Part shown: piece after piece, positions 41,546 to 53,892 of the stretch | Layout: the number at the start of each line of letters is the position of its first letter | Numbering within the stretch: position 1 is the first letter of the stretch | NCBI GenBank assembly: GCA_964017185.1 | Contig: OZ024874.1 | Location: forward strand, 16,239,957 to 16,303,956 | Origin: Rugalucina vietnamica | Lineage: Eukaryota > Mollusca > Bivalvia > Lucinida > Lucinidae | Length of the DNA: 64,000 nt | Reading direction: 5' to 3' | The notes under the pieces: model-generated | Databases searched by the model: none | What the model was told of the DNA's origin: nothing | Seen by the model: only the letters and a program-made list of their open reading frames with translations | Translations under genes and position numbers: made by a program

Positions 41546-43611
41546 CTATACATTAACTTTTGCTGAAACCTGGACAGAGTAATTACTTGACATTGAATAA
41601 TTCAAGTACATGCATGTATATTGAAACGTATCCAATACGTTTTTATTGATAACAGGTTGCCGCGCAGTTGCAGAGCCCTGTGCATGGAAGTGAAACAGAC
41701 ATGCATTTGCATAGCCGCCGACATGCTTTTCTTTGCAACCACATTTGACAAGCTCTTTACACACTTTGGCTGCTTCTGGAAGTGACGTCCAGGAAGGAGA
41801 ATTGTGCTTTTCTTCCAGCCTCATTCTCCTGGACTCGGTAACTCCTGATTCGCAACGAGGGTCTGTCCCCAACAGTACCCCACTGCACGTTTGAAATGCT
41901 CTTTCAATGTAGCCTCAGTTGGAGGTATGCGATCTATTTGCCTTCCCGTAGCAAACAACAATTTTCTACTGTGATCGACCTGTGTGCTCTGACTTGGTCT
42001 GTCATAAAGCAGAATCACGAACCTCTGCAGATGTTTCATAGTCTCGTCCAACAGTGAAAGTGGCATATTGCCTAGATCATAAACTCTGGGAAACCAAGCT
42101 ATTTTCTTTCCAACACTGCTAAGAAAAGACATCATATCACAGCCAGTGATATCTATAGCATGGAAGAGGGGGAGGGCTCTGGAATTTTCTCGTCCAAGTT
42201 TGTTTGCAATCGTTTGTATTGCAATATATCTATATTGCTTCTTGACCCCAAAAGCAACCCATAGCTCATCAATATGCAAATCATGAAACGTATCGAAAGG
42301 ACTACAACATCAGTGTCTACAGTCCTAATCAAAATTTTGCGATGACCCTGTTTTGCACAATGAAGAGCATGAATGCTCAGTCGAGTGTCGGATTCTTAGT
42401 GATTACATGTGGCAATACCAGCACCTATTACTCTGTTGCTGCATTAAACTGTTTTCTTGGGGTTGGTTAAACCGATAGGCAATCTGTAAGACAGCTGTAC
42501 AACTCTGTTTTGTTTTCATCAACCCGAAGTAAGCTTTGCCAGTTCTTTGGAGTTGTGCTTTTCACAATGATTCGACAACCTGAACCGCGCTTTTCCCTTG
42601 TGGAACTTCTAGGGCTTCTCTCGATGAAACGGTCCCAAACAACACCCAAGCGTATTTCCGATGTCTGCAGTAGATTGACAAGATTTGGTATGAACACAAC
42701 TTCAGCGCAGTCACCAAAAGTTGTAGTAGAAACTTTCGGTTCAAGCATATTCACAACCACAGACCAATCAACAATTTTGCCTCAACCTCGGGCATGTCTT
42801 TCTATGGTACTGTAATAAGGCTTTCAAGACACCCCATTAGATCAGACTTTGTACCATGTCTTAGATCTCCCATGTCTGAAAGTGATGGGGGCATTACTTG
42901 ATTTTCATGTCAGAAAAATTTACCCGTATCTCCATCTCTTGACTGACATGATATATACGGTACATTCTGCTGAAAAACTCGCAATTATTCTTCAAAGATT
43001 TGATTTCATGGGCTGTTCTGGAGTGCTTAGTTTGTTGCGTTTTCCTGAACAGGGAGGCATTGTTTTTAGGAATGATGTTCGAAATCAGAACCGATCTTTG
43101 ATTCAACCTTTCATCTACATACATCTCACACTGTGACTGAGCAATTGTCTGAACTTCACGTAGAGAGCTAACAGTCGTTTCATCCATAACTCCTTTGAAT
43201 CTAAGGTAACCAGATCCTGACTACCTTCATTGAAGGGATTTCCTGATTCCTCAAAGGCTGATATCATTGCCTTGATGTGACTTCCAAATTGTGCTTGAAC
43301 TGAGGGCTCTTAACCATGATGATGTGAACCTTTTGCATGCGGTGGGTTTTCAAAGGCCTCAATAATGAGGGCGATCTCTGGGCCAGCCATCCATTATATC
43401 AATGGATTATCGTGATCCCGATTACACCACCATCTCTTTTTATTAAATCATTCATCTGTTCATGGGCCTGATCCATTGCCTTGCGGTGGCTTCTGTACAA
43501 TGAAGTTGCCTTTGACGCTGACGGCACAGTTTGGTTTTCTTTAAACAGAATCATATCTTTGATATGAATTGGAAGCCATCTGGCATAGTTTGTGTGATCG
43601 AAGACAAACAT
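41546..43611 (-). pseudogene. Decayed gene of an uncharacterised repetitive invertebrate family
   Basis: Consecutive minus-strand pieces in several frames form one broken coding region: 43611-43399 (VFDHTNYARWLPIHIKDM..MDQAHEQMNDLIKRDGG), 43398-42894 (WMAGPEIALIIEAFE, then EVQTIAQSQCEMYVDERL), 42760-42467 (STREKRG..LLRVDENKTEL), 42279-41821 (LWVAFGVKKQYRYIAI..FHAIDITGCD..LLYDRPSQ..QELPSPGE), 41760-41546 (Cys-rich CKELVKCGCKEKHV). Several frameshifts and stops separate them. The same motifs occur, to my knowledge, in many unannotated multi-copy proteins of molluscs and cnidarians. Its place inside element B suggests the family is transposon-borne. Function unknown; I saw no clear DDE triad. 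Confidence 0.6.
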
Positions 43612-44400
43612 CTACGACACAAGCTGAGCCACGGCACAAACTGACCAAGACATTGGACATAGAGGTCAATGTTTGCTTTACATAATGAGGCAACTGCATA
43701 GCAAGAAGTTCCAGTTCTACAGAACTACAGCCTTCTCCAGGATCTATAATTTTACACTGTTTTGATATTGGGAATTGTTATTTCTTAGCATAAACAGTCA
43801 AGCAGGTTTGTTAGTTTTAGTTGTTGCTACAGCTATGGTCATGTCGGGACGCTGTCCCCATTGTCACTATTAACTGCCATACGAACATATGTCAGTACAA
43901 GTAAACGGATCACCCTAAGCATCCAATCAGTCTGGTAAGAGACTTCACTGGCTTATATGGGTTTGTCTATGACATTAATATTTTTAATTCAAACAGAAAA
44001 CTATATTCAGAAACTTGATAGGCAACTGGGCTGATATTGAGTAATCCCTGAAATCTAATGTCATTCTGTTGATTTTGACTTGCAGTGACACATACCGTTT
44101 TGGTAGCTACAAATGTATGAAGTGTTACATGGCTTTCTTACATTCACTGAGCCAAATAAACTTATTTAATGCATTTGCTGAATCAGAACACATAAATCGG
44201 AACTGAAATCGAGTCAAAAACACGAACAGAATTCAAGATATTGTCATATTTGTATTTTTTAATGGCAGCCATCTTGAAATCCAAGATGGCCGCCACTAAA
44301 ATGCTCATATCACTTGTGTCCCGGTCTGTTTTGATTTATAATCAAATAATGAAGCTTTGTGCCAAATTTCACACTTTTATCACAAATCCCTACTTACCGA

Positions 44401-45768
44401 CTGTACTAATGTTAATGTATAAAGTTGAAAGATTTCAATTTTATTTCTAACCCCGTGGAACGAAATTTTCAATTGTTATATTTGAGTGTGTGTATGTGCA
44501 ATATCACCATTATCTACAATTATTTGACCGACATCAAAGGATATAAAGCCAACTCGCAGTGTGAAAGTTTCTAATGATGCGTGAAGATATTAACATGATA
44601 ATATTAGTCTCAATTAGTTGCTTAACCATCAATACGATGTCCGCGTCTCAATGTGCGAACAACAAACATGACAGTAATGAAGTGTCGATTTATTTTGTCC
44701 TACCATTAAACCCATGAAGTAAGACGTTGGCATTGTTTAATTTGCCAATTATTATTCGGCGAATGCTTTTAACTTTTGTTATGCTTAAGTAAGTAACTGC
44801 AATATAAAACAATTAAGCTATTACTCAATTCAATCGCCGTACAATTTTAAAACGTGCATGCAAATCTTGATTCATACCGTCAGAATGGCTCCTATACTTC
44901 ACATCGAGCAAAAAGTTGAACTTTCATGCATTTGAATGTGCTATTGAGCGCCATCAGAATGCCGAAAGCGTTCAGTTTTATAAGAGAGATAAAAGTGTAG
45001 AAAAGGCGCAAGTGCGTGTTTCGTATAAGTTGAACGAAAGACTAAAATACTTTGAGATTTCATTCAGGTGTATTCACGGCGGCAGTCTCGAGGGACAGGA
45101 GTGAAAGAATCTATCTATCTATCTACCTATCTATCTATCACATGTAAAACATGGCTTTATCAATGCGCTGCAGATAAAGAAACGGCGTAAGTTTGAATTG
45201 CGGCTCTCCACGTCAGTGCATTTACTTGAAAATTTAAAACAAAGTAATTTGACATTTTCTAAGACTTGCGCTTTCTAAGTTAGAATTTGCAGTTGAAAAA
45301 ATTGTCTATCAAAGAACTCTTTCCGTGATTTATGATATAATTTTACGCTTAGTTTACACGTTTTCTTGTTCTATGCGCTTATCTTAAGTTGGAAATCATG
45401 TTGTGATACTTTGGCAATTACTGTTTAACTTAAGACGTCGATCGATGTTTTTTCTTTTTGCGTCGAAATGATTGAGATACATACATGTATGTTCCTTTAT
45501 CTAAGGAGCTTTTTTATTTAAAAGTTAACAAGCGATTTTCCATTAACATCAAGTAATAAATTGCCAGAAATTCAATCGCCTTTGTCTCGTACGTTTTTTA
45601 GTTGTTATATATATATGCATAATTTCCCAAGCAATTAAAAACAATTAACGCTACTACTGTTAAGATTATTGTGCATGTGTAGAGCTTGCCCAACCATGAA
45701 ACTGTGAGAAAAGTAAGACACCCGTAAATGTTTATTTTTATTATTCATTAGGAAACTTGCAATGCTTC
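44401..45768. other. Non-coding interior of element B
   Basis: AT-rich. A (CTAT)n microsatellite lies at 45110-45138 and nothing else is recognised. The 62-aa ORF at 44916 has no feature to support it. Confidence 0.45.
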
Positions 45769-46102
45769 AACTTAAAACTCACCTGAATATATTATATTAT
45801 CGATTTTTGATCTATACCGTACCTTTAGCCATTTCCGATATATAGGCTACAGATACGGTACCGTATCTCTAGCCGCCAGGCTAGGGGTACGGTACCGTAT
45901 CCCTAGCCCACAGGCTAAAGATACGGTACCGTATCCCTAGCCACTGCCTAAAGAAAAAAAGAAAAAAAGAAAGAAAGAAAGAAAAAGAAAGAAAGAAAGA
46001 CGAAATAAAGGAGGATATCAACAAAAATAAAATGATTCATGTGTGATAAAAGAAAGAAAAGAAAGAAAACAGCAAAAATGAAAAATCAAAATAAGGTCAT
46101 AC

Positions 46103-46205
46103 CTGTGTCACACAATCGATGTTGCCATCGAGAACACCCATCACACTGAAGCGCATGGCGCCTGCCAGTTACCTCTTCATGACACTTGATACATGGAAAT
46201 TCCAT
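46103..46205 (-). pseudogene. PHD-like first exon of a MULE-type transposase gene (rest missing)
   Basis: The ATG at 46205 opens MEFPCIKCHEEVTGRRHALQ, then CDGCSRWQHRLCDTG, a Cys/His pattern like a PHD finger; CACAG/GTATGA gives a donor at 46103/46102. Such an N-terminal module precedes MULE transposase domains in marine invertebrate proteins (general knowledge). The expected following exons are not found in 39834-40928, so the gene appears lost or cut off by element B. Confidence 0.55.
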
Positions 46206-46309
46206 AACTATCACTGACTTTCTTTTCAAAAATGATTGCAGATATGAAATTTCTTCCTGATTTATACGCAACATGCATTTTGAGAAAAATATGACATTGG
46301 CTGACACTA

Positions 46310-48798
46310 TACAATGTGCGCTTGCACGTAAGTCAATGCGCGCTTGTACGCTTACAGGAGTGATGCTAATTACTAATTTTCAATTAATTAGACAGGATGA
46401 CAGTGAATTCCAAGCTGATTGTCATGCATCTGATTAAACTTATCAAATCGTTTATTAGTTTCAGCTGTCCATTCTTTTCTTAAAAAAAAATAATAAATAA
46501 ATAATCCTAACTCTTTTAATTTTGTCTTATATTCATTTTCTCAAAACAAAACAAACAAAAAAGTCATTTTTTTTTCTTTTGAAAGATACTAAATATATAA
46601 TTTGTTGCTGAGATAAAGACGAAGAGATTAGAAAGTCCACCTAGCGGCCACTTTATGATTGTCGCGCGTGTACCTGTGGCGCCACCTACGATCCGCCGCC
46701 ATACTGTTTCGAAGACAAAACCAGTGCTATAAATATCGGCGTTCATTGGAAATTTCATACATCCAATGAGATAATATTTTATTCAATAGAAACTGTTAAC
46801 ATTTAATATTTCATTTAGGAACCAGATTTTGATGTTTGTAGTGTTTTATTGGATTTTTGATTGTTAATTATACGTTGATAAAACACCTAATTCCTTGTTC
46901 GGCGTTTCAAAATGGCGACCAAGCGGATTATAGTCGGTACTTTTTGACTAAAAGGCGTTGTAACTAAAAGGCTAGGTAATCTTTAAACAACAAAATATGA
47001 AAGAAGAAAGGCATAAAAATCGTTTTATTTGTTGATAGGCACACAATCTATGACTGTGTTTGTCTTACGATCGTATAAATGTTGACAATTTTTGTCATTT
47101 AAGCAAAAACGGTTCGGCCCGATCTCAAAACGATGTGTAATTGTTTTTTATTAAAAAGGCTTCTATGAATGACTTTTCTTTGGCAAACAAGATCAATTTT
47201 CTCAAAGAACAATGTCTTACAAATCGTTTTATTGCCCTTCGATGCGGTTTGGGTATTTTTGAAAGCTTCAAATCGCCCTAATGAATCAGCTGTTTTTCAC
47301 AACTTTTCGTCGCTTTGGCGTCAAAATGGAGATTTTTCTACACATTGGTTGGCATTGCAAATAAGACCAAAAAGTTACACTTGAATGAAGAATGACATAT
47401 CATGCATTTACAGATGATCTCCAGTGATCGGTTGTCTATTTAGCCGATAGTTTATTTTGTATTTATAACCACACACCCTCCCCATGTGCCGTGCCCGGGA
47501 CAGGATTTGGGATAGCCGCATGCCCGGAAAAGTGATGGGGACAACAGAACAATTAGTTTCCACATTTTTTTTCGAAATAAAAACAGTGACAAAAGAAGAA
47601 ATGACATATGCGTAGCAAAATGCAGGAATTTAATTATACGTTAAGCCCGAATTCGAGAAGAAAAAAAAATAGGATCCGGCGAAAGGCGCTCTGATATGCA
47701 GATTGCATTTTGACATTGATGCTGTTGAAAAACATCCCATTGATGCATTTTCGTGCAATGTGAAAACTGCGAGACCGCGCTTGAAAACAGACACCATAGC
47801 ATCTATTGAAAAAATCGTTGCTCAGCACGGGCAAGTATACATATAAAGCTAGAGTATTATCTTTTCAACATTTTGAGTATGACTTTATCATGATGACAGC
47901 TAACATTGCAAGAAAAGTGTGGTTGCATGTTGGCCTAGAGTGTATTATTATTTTTCATTATGTATTTATTTCAATTACTTTTCCGAATACAATCTTCAAT
48001 AAAGTTACAAAAACTGTGTCAGGTATCTGTCATTAATGCGGCACGTGCCTGCAACGTGACATAAGTGCGTCTTTAACGGCTCGAAGATCAAACAAGTCGC
48101 CGAATCAACAGGTATTGCACGGTGCAATACAGGTAGCTGGTAATAAAAGTGTCATTTTTTCTTTTGAAATTTCGGCGGCGACTTCTTAGCATATACATGA
48201 ATGCAAGTACGAAAGATAGAGGAGAAAAAAAAGAAGAATATTCAAATTCATGCCTGACTGATTCCATTTAATTCACATAATCCGTTCCTCACTGCCCTTT
48301 TGTAGAGAAAAGTATAAAATATGACCAATAAAACGAAGGGGAAAAAAGAAGATAGAAAAAATCGAAAATGGTTGTTGAACCAAACGTATCTCTCCAACGT
48401 GTGCAATTGAATTATATTCGGATATTGGCAGTATTCTTCATTGAAAGTGATAGATAGATGTGGCTAGAATTGATATAGGGCAATCTCATTACGCTCATTT
48501 ACGTCGGGGGACATCAAAATCGTTGTTGTCAGGTCTAAAGCTTAAAAAAGATGATTTAATTTGAATTGAAGCTTTCACCTTGTTCAATAATTATCCTTAT
48601 TTTTACGGTGTTAAGTATGATTAGAGATACGGCGAGATAAATCAGTTTGCGTTTTCTTTAATCTAAAGATAATCCGTTAAGAATCGTTGTATGTGTCCAG
48701 TAGCGTAGAAAAAAAAGCATAATTATGGGCTTAATTCGTAAGGAAAAAGAACAACAGCTTGTGCAAATCGACTGATAATTGATAAACAACTAAAGAGA

Positions 48799-48834
<36 letters not shown>

Positions 48835-49185
48835 GTCTTTCTGACAAAGATGCCGGTGTTTAGTATCTATTTGTTGGAAATTTAAAGCTCCATTTAACAG
48901 AAATAAAATCTTTTACTATTATATGAATTATGGCGAAGAAAATTTAAACGATTTATATTTGCTAATATACAAAAATTCGGACCACATTCAGCGGCCGGTA
49001 AAACATTGATTTATTTTTTCACCGATTTACCTGTCTACCTAAGCGACAGACACAGTGGAGGCAAATATCAATATTCAATAGCAGTTTCAGATCTCTGTAT
49101 CTTTATCTCAGTTTGTTGTTATAATATTTCACACTCATAACCTTATTCCATTTTAAAAAATGTATATAATAATTATTTTATAAAA
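46310..49185. other. Non-coding remainder of element A
   Basis: No credible ORF. aaaatggcgaccaagcgg at 46910-46927 looks like a YY1-type site at a possible start (short ORF, stops after 11 codons). A (CT)n microsatellite lies at 48801-48834, a GAAA-rich tract at 45955-46000. Confidence 0.45.
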
Positions 49186-49288
49186 TAGGGGCCGAGTTTG
49201 TCATGGGCCGAGTTTGTATGGGCCGAGTTTGACATGGGCAGAGTTTGACATGGGCCGAGTTTGTTATGGGCCGAGTTGTCCAGTTACC

Positions 49289-49650
49289 TTCGTCAGCTGC
49301 ATCATGTTGCACTTGACCGGTTGGAATCTCATACCCCATTTACGGGCCCAACTACCTAATCGATCAATATCCTTCTGAAGTTTCACTGTATCCTCCACAT
49401 TCACAATTTCACGATAACAACACAATCACCAGCAAAGAGTTTGATTTTCGACTCAATATCCGAGGTGTTATCATTTATATGCAACGAGAACAACAAGGGA
49501 CCAAGAACGGTGCCCTGAGGGACACCGGATACAACAGGAGCCCAGTCTGATTTAACGCCATTTACCACAACTCTTTGCTGTCTATAGCAAAGGAAGGCAT
49601 CACTCCATTTAATTGTCCTCCCACCAATGCCATAACCGTAAATCAAATTT
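49289..49650 (-). pseudogene. Non-LTR retrotransposon RT fragment (upstream half of the split LINE)
   Basis: Minus-strand translation shows RGRT-like IGGRTIKWSDAFLCYRQQR and the RT motif VVSGVPQGTVLGPLLFSLHI, then IKLFAGDCVVIV, with G in place of the first catalytic D of the usual F-A-D-D. After one frame change it continues to CNMMQLT at the insertion point. Confidence 0.8.
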
Positions 49651-49651
49651 G

Positions 49652-49772
49652 TCAGTTGTGCAACACAGCTCCAGAGACAAGACAGCATTTTGTAGGGGAA
49701 TGTGCTTTCTTTGATGAAGGGAGTAAGATTTATATAGAGAAACTGAAGGTAAACTGGTACCCCGTTATCACT
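49652..49772 (+). pseudogene. C-terminal zinc-knuckle scrap of a second LINE, opposite orientation
   Basis: Plus-strand reading ICQLCNTAPETRQHFVGECA has the C-x2-C..H-x4-C pattern found after the RT in many LINE proteins. It abuts the minus-strand LINE head to head, so this is a separate insertion. Confidence 0.55.
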
Positions 49773-50013
49773 TAAAGTGGCAACTGGCATAGGTAACTGT
49801 CTCCTTGGTTTTCATTGGCTTATTCAAAAAAAGCGATAATCCAATCAAACCTAGAGTAACATAGTTTTAAATATTATGCAAATCCTTAAGATATTTTTCT
49901 TATTGATTATTGAGCCATTATTGTTATTTCCATAATTAATTCTTTATTTAAATTCAATGATCATCATTCCAAAGACTTATGTTACGAAATAATGAAATAA
50001 AGAATTATGCAAT

Positions 50014-50319
50014 TTGATCGACATCTCGCGAAATCTCGTTGAAGTCTCACGGGCAGAATCCTGCCCGTTTTCATTATACATGTCCCTATATACATGTCCC
50101 TATATACGTATAGGGCAGGTACAAGTCAAAACTGAAGGCGGACCCGATTCTATCAGGTCAGCATATCCCGAGTCTAAAAAATCACGTGAGACGCATAGTA
50201 GCACTGTTGCTCTACGATGCAACATCAGCATGTTGACTGTTTTGTTGCTGAGTCGTGGTGCCTCCATGGATGCAAGCCTTGCGGCTGGCTGTGAAAAAGG
50301 TGATGTACTTTCATATTGA
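50014..50319 (+). CDS. Short ORF of uncertain status
   Basis: A 101-codon ORF; from the in-frame ATG at 50230 it reads MLTVLLLSRGASMDASLAAG, hydrophobic then polar, followed by a weak donor-like AAAAAG/GTGATG. It could be a first exon, but no second exon was found. Upstream are tandem copies of tatacatgtccct (50077-50104). Most likely not a gene. Confidence 0.15.
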   Translation: MIDISRNLVEVSRAESCPFSLYMSLYTCPYIRIGQVQVKTEGGPDSIRSAYPESKKSRETHSSTVALRCNISMLTVLLLSRGASMDASLAAGCEKGDVLSY

Positions 50320-50329
50320 AAGTATATCT

Positions 50330-52187
50330 ATCTCTATCATGATTCTGAACTCTCTTTCGCACCCTGTATATCACTGATGCAATCAAATTTGTTACGGCAC
50401 AGATTGATGCAACATTTCACGAAGGTAGGGGGAAATGGAGAACGTTACAATAATTTCAATTTTACAGACATTAATTTTAGGATGTCTGGGTCGTGACTTT
50501 GTGAGAAAACAAAGTATGGATGCCTTCAGTTTTTGCCATAAGTAGTTTGTTAAAAAACCTTACATTGTGACAGAAATTAAAAAGTTTATTGAAAAAATAT
50601 GTCACCAGAAACACGAAAATTGATTATGTTTGCTAATTGCTCAAATTCTTCATCATCGTTGTTTCAATATAATCATATATACCGAAATCATCCCCTGTTT
50701 CATACCACCAAACAACAGTCGTGTATTCGGGCCGACTTTTGCACAATATGGTGTTAACACACCTTGGTTGGATCGTTTTGGAAGCAACGTACGTCAATGA
50801 TCGAGTTCATTGCCTGCATGCAACCTACGTCCGAGAGATGTTTTTGAAAAATGATGCTAACTGCTGCGGATCTTTAGGCCAAAAATGATTTTTCTTACGG
50901 TGGACACTTTCGCAGGATAAAAGAGATGTTTAATTTTTACTATTTTGTGCTGTGAATTGACAGCTTTAGTATAAATTTGGATAATTTGATTATTTGATTT
51001 TTTAAATTAATCTACATGTGTATGAAAATATGGTGAAAAGTGTATAACCATATTCTCCATGATGTAGCAAGTAAAGCTTCTGCTATTTTTCCCCGTAGTT
51101 ATGGGTGACCTATTGCACAATGTGAATGCTGTTTCACGTTGCTTTTGGTCTGGAAATCTTTTCTGGAGTATGACTGATGCTAGTGGTCCTGCACACTGCA
51201 GTTTCTTACTCCCCTCACGTTTCAGAAAATATGATCGTTTGCTATAGCAATATTGCAACAAACATAGTTGAGTCCCTACCAGGTATTTGGGCAAAGGGTG
51301 GGGCGGAGGAGGGGGGGGGGGCAGATACAATGGCTAATTCATGAGCTAGAGAGCGCATTAGTGATTGTTTTTGGGGAATTACAGAGCAAACACTTTATAG
51401 GTGGGGTGGAGAGTGTTGAGTTGTGCAAAATACTATTAGGGAGATGGGGTAAGCAATGTCCGGGGGAGTCAATCCATTACTTTCAGGTGCAGGGAGTCCA
51501 CCTGCAGGGACCTTCTGTAGTCTTTATACATCGTGCGCTAGTTCACTGTTTCAGGCGTTCATTTATTTACCTGTGCTTTCAAGACAAATGCGTAACGAGA
51601 AATTTTAGTGGGTACCGAGTGAAAAGTGCATGGGACTCTCACTGACACTCCCTCTCCCCGCACCCGAGGGTTTGGTACGAAAGTTAGAGCAAGTGCCTTT
51701 TCAGCAAGATTTAGCCTCACCCTCATCTTCTGCAGTGGTTCACACCATTTAGTTAGTTGTTCTGTCCTCGTGGTGAATCTCTTACTAGTCAATGAATCAT
51801 CATGGACAAACAAATAAATCATGATAGCCACCATGATAAATAAAAATACGAGGACTCATAGACTCAGTAAGCTGCACGATGATTGAGATCCCTGGGCGCC
51901 CAATAACTTACTGAAATCCGGAGCAAAAGAAAACACCAGTTGAACCCCGGTGGGCCAAAAAAGACAAGAAGCTCCGGCCCCAACCAACTAAAATTAATAG
52001 TTTTAAGTCAGGGAGTCTGACGCCCGACTCACCGGCGGGCAATTAAAGAAGGCAGGATAGTTATCAACCGTGATTGCAGAGTGTCGCATAACTTTATATT
52101 ATACCCTATACGTCTGTAACGTGTAATGATTTTTTTCTGAACTGAAAAACAATGTAGGACGGTGAATCACGTGCGACAGTCGATACC
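50330..52187. other. Intergenic region
   Basis: Several chance ORFs on both strands, none with recognisable domains or consistent splice sites. A G-rich tract lies at 51297-51322. Confidence 0.45.
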
Positions 52188-52371
52188 TTTGTTTGTTTGC
52201 ATTGAGGTTTCGGTCATTTCGGGACGGAGCCAGCGCTTCCATGGTATTAACCAGGACTGAGGAGTCAATGTGTCTTGCTCAAGGGCACAACTCGGTGCCG
52301 CTAGTTGGTATCGAATCCAGGACCCCTCGATTTGGAGTAAGATTCTCTACCATTACGCCACCGTGCTCCCC
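52188..52371 (-). mobile_element. tRNA-derived SINE, full length
   Basis: Minus strand: head gggagcacggtggcgtaatg with A box TGGCGTAATGG and B box GGATTCGATACC, a Deu-like core gcccttgagcaagacac, the shared 3' part atggaagcgctggctccgt and an aaacaaac tail. The ORFs across it are artefacts. Confidence 0.8.
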
Positions 52372-52634
52372 ATATGTCTTTGTAACACACTGTATACGTT
52401 GATTTTAAGAAATCTAACAGAGTTTTGCGATTTTACATGGCAGATATCACGCTATGAGCTTTTTACAGAACGTTTACTAGAAGTGGATATTTGTCACAGG
52501 AGTATGTGGATGATCTTAACACATATTTGACGAATGGATTCTCCCATCGTTATTAATTGGGTGGGTCCACTTAAATAAATAGGGGCTTCAGGTGTGATTT
52601 TAAAATTTTATCTCATTTTTCGATGAAATTTCTC

Positions 52635-52709
52635 TGCGCAAACAGAATAGCCCCAGATGGGACGCCGCGTTCTGCGGCGTCACATCTGGGGCTATTCTGT
52701 TTGCCTATG
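52635..52709. repeat. Perfect fold-back with GACGCCGC/GCGGCGTC tip
   Basis: gcaaacagaatagccccaga and tctggggctattctgtttgc are perfect arms; the tip pairs gacgccgc with gcggcgtc around gttct. The outline is that of a short palindromic MITE. Confidence 0.85.
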
Positions 52710-53320
52710 CCCCACAAAAAGGACGCCAGGCTTAAATTAGTTTATGATGGGTGATCAATTTCCATTGTTGCACATTCGACATCTTTACGGAGAGACGTTA
52801 ATGTATCAAAAGAAACAATACCGATACACGAAAGTAGCAGTAAGTAAATACCACAGTTGAATCTGTATGGAGCGCATTTGGTTCCTCTAATTAGATTAAA
52901 CCTAAAGGGTTAGTAGAGGTAAAAGTAGACAATGATCAGGAAATTGCGCAATCAGAAAGAAATTCCCACTCCAAAAACCGAGTTGGGAAAAACTAACGTA
53001 ACAATCAGGTACATGTACTTTCACTAAGAAAACCTATCGTAAGCCGAGTGAGCAGCTATTTTCCCAATAGGCGGCTACTCTGTTACCCAAACATTTTAGT
53101 CATTTGTGCCTTCATGCCATAAACATGTACCATAGAAACAGATGTATGTGGGAACCTCGGAACGAATTTTAAGGTGTTAAAAAGAATATCCGCAAAATTT
53201 GCGTTACCACTATTAGCTTGGTTTTAATGGTTCAAAGGCCATACAATTAATGTCAACTTGCGTGCGTGTAAAGAATTATTAGCAAAAGGGTATAAAACAG
53301 AAATAACGCTGTTGCTCTTG

Positions 53321-53384
53321 CAATCAGAATCAGAATAATTTTAACTGTTTACCGGTGAAACGTCAAATTGACAATGCGTGCGTT
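53321..53384 (-). mobile_element. LINE 3'-tail fragment
   Basis: cagaatcagaataa..gtttaccggtgaaacgtcaa matches the 3' end of the LINE at 39079-39125 (same hexamer tail and tggtgaaacgtcaa). Confidence 0.65.
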
Positions 53385-53394
53385 CGTAGTTCTT

Positions 53395-53860
53395 TCCAAT
53401 GGTAAAAATGGTACCATTGGTAGACAAATGCCGTTCAAGGTTTTACCAATGGTACCATTGGTAATGCCATTGGTACCAATGGTACCAATGTTACCAACAT
53501 ACGGCAGCAAATTATGCAGACAGACTACAGCGTGGGCAATTCTACCAACGCGGGAAAAGTCACGTGATTCAATATGGCGAGCCTAAAAATATATCATGAA
53601 TTTCGTAAATAAGCAATATTTTTGTCATACATGCAAATGTAAATGTTATTAACAACACGATATACGTGAATAAGAAAGACAAAAACAAGTGAGTTGTATT
53701 GATCAATATGATAAAAAAAATTCCACCATGTGATCTACCAATGGTACCATTGGTACCAATGGTACCATTGGTAGCAGAAATCGTTCAGGGTTTTCTGGTT
53801 ACCATTGGTAAAAATGGTACCAACAGTACCATTGGTAGATTTACAGATTTTACCATTGGG
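53395..53860. repeat. Two clusters of the TACCAATGGTA / TACCATTGGTA palindrome
   Basis: At 53396-53500 and 53736-53858 the words accattggtac and its complement follow each other some 15 times; the second cluster is largely the reverse complement of the first (including ngttcaNggtttt). The pair is an inverted repeat around a ~235-bp spacer. Confidence 0.85.
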
Positions 53861-53892
53861 AGAACCCCGAACGTAGCCAATACCACACTTGC

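Larger units (their letters stand above)
40929..45948. mobile_element. Element B: 5.0-kb TIR element with GATACGGTACCGTATC palindromes
   Basis: Nested in element A. The ends are inverted for ~170 bp, starting GGCAGTGGCTAGGGATACGG; each arm has two or three copies of the 16-bp palindrome GATACGGTACCGTATC. A 9-bp duplication taaagaaaa flanks it (40920-40928, 45949-45957), though low-complexity. A second inner pair of arms (about 41150-41300 and 44262-44400) has aatggcggccatcttga-like words. It carries the decayed gene at 41546-43611. Confidence 0.75.

Noticed and set aside
46436..46758. 64-aa minus-strand ORF in element A
   Set aside because: Low-complexity end and no recognisable motif; likely chance.
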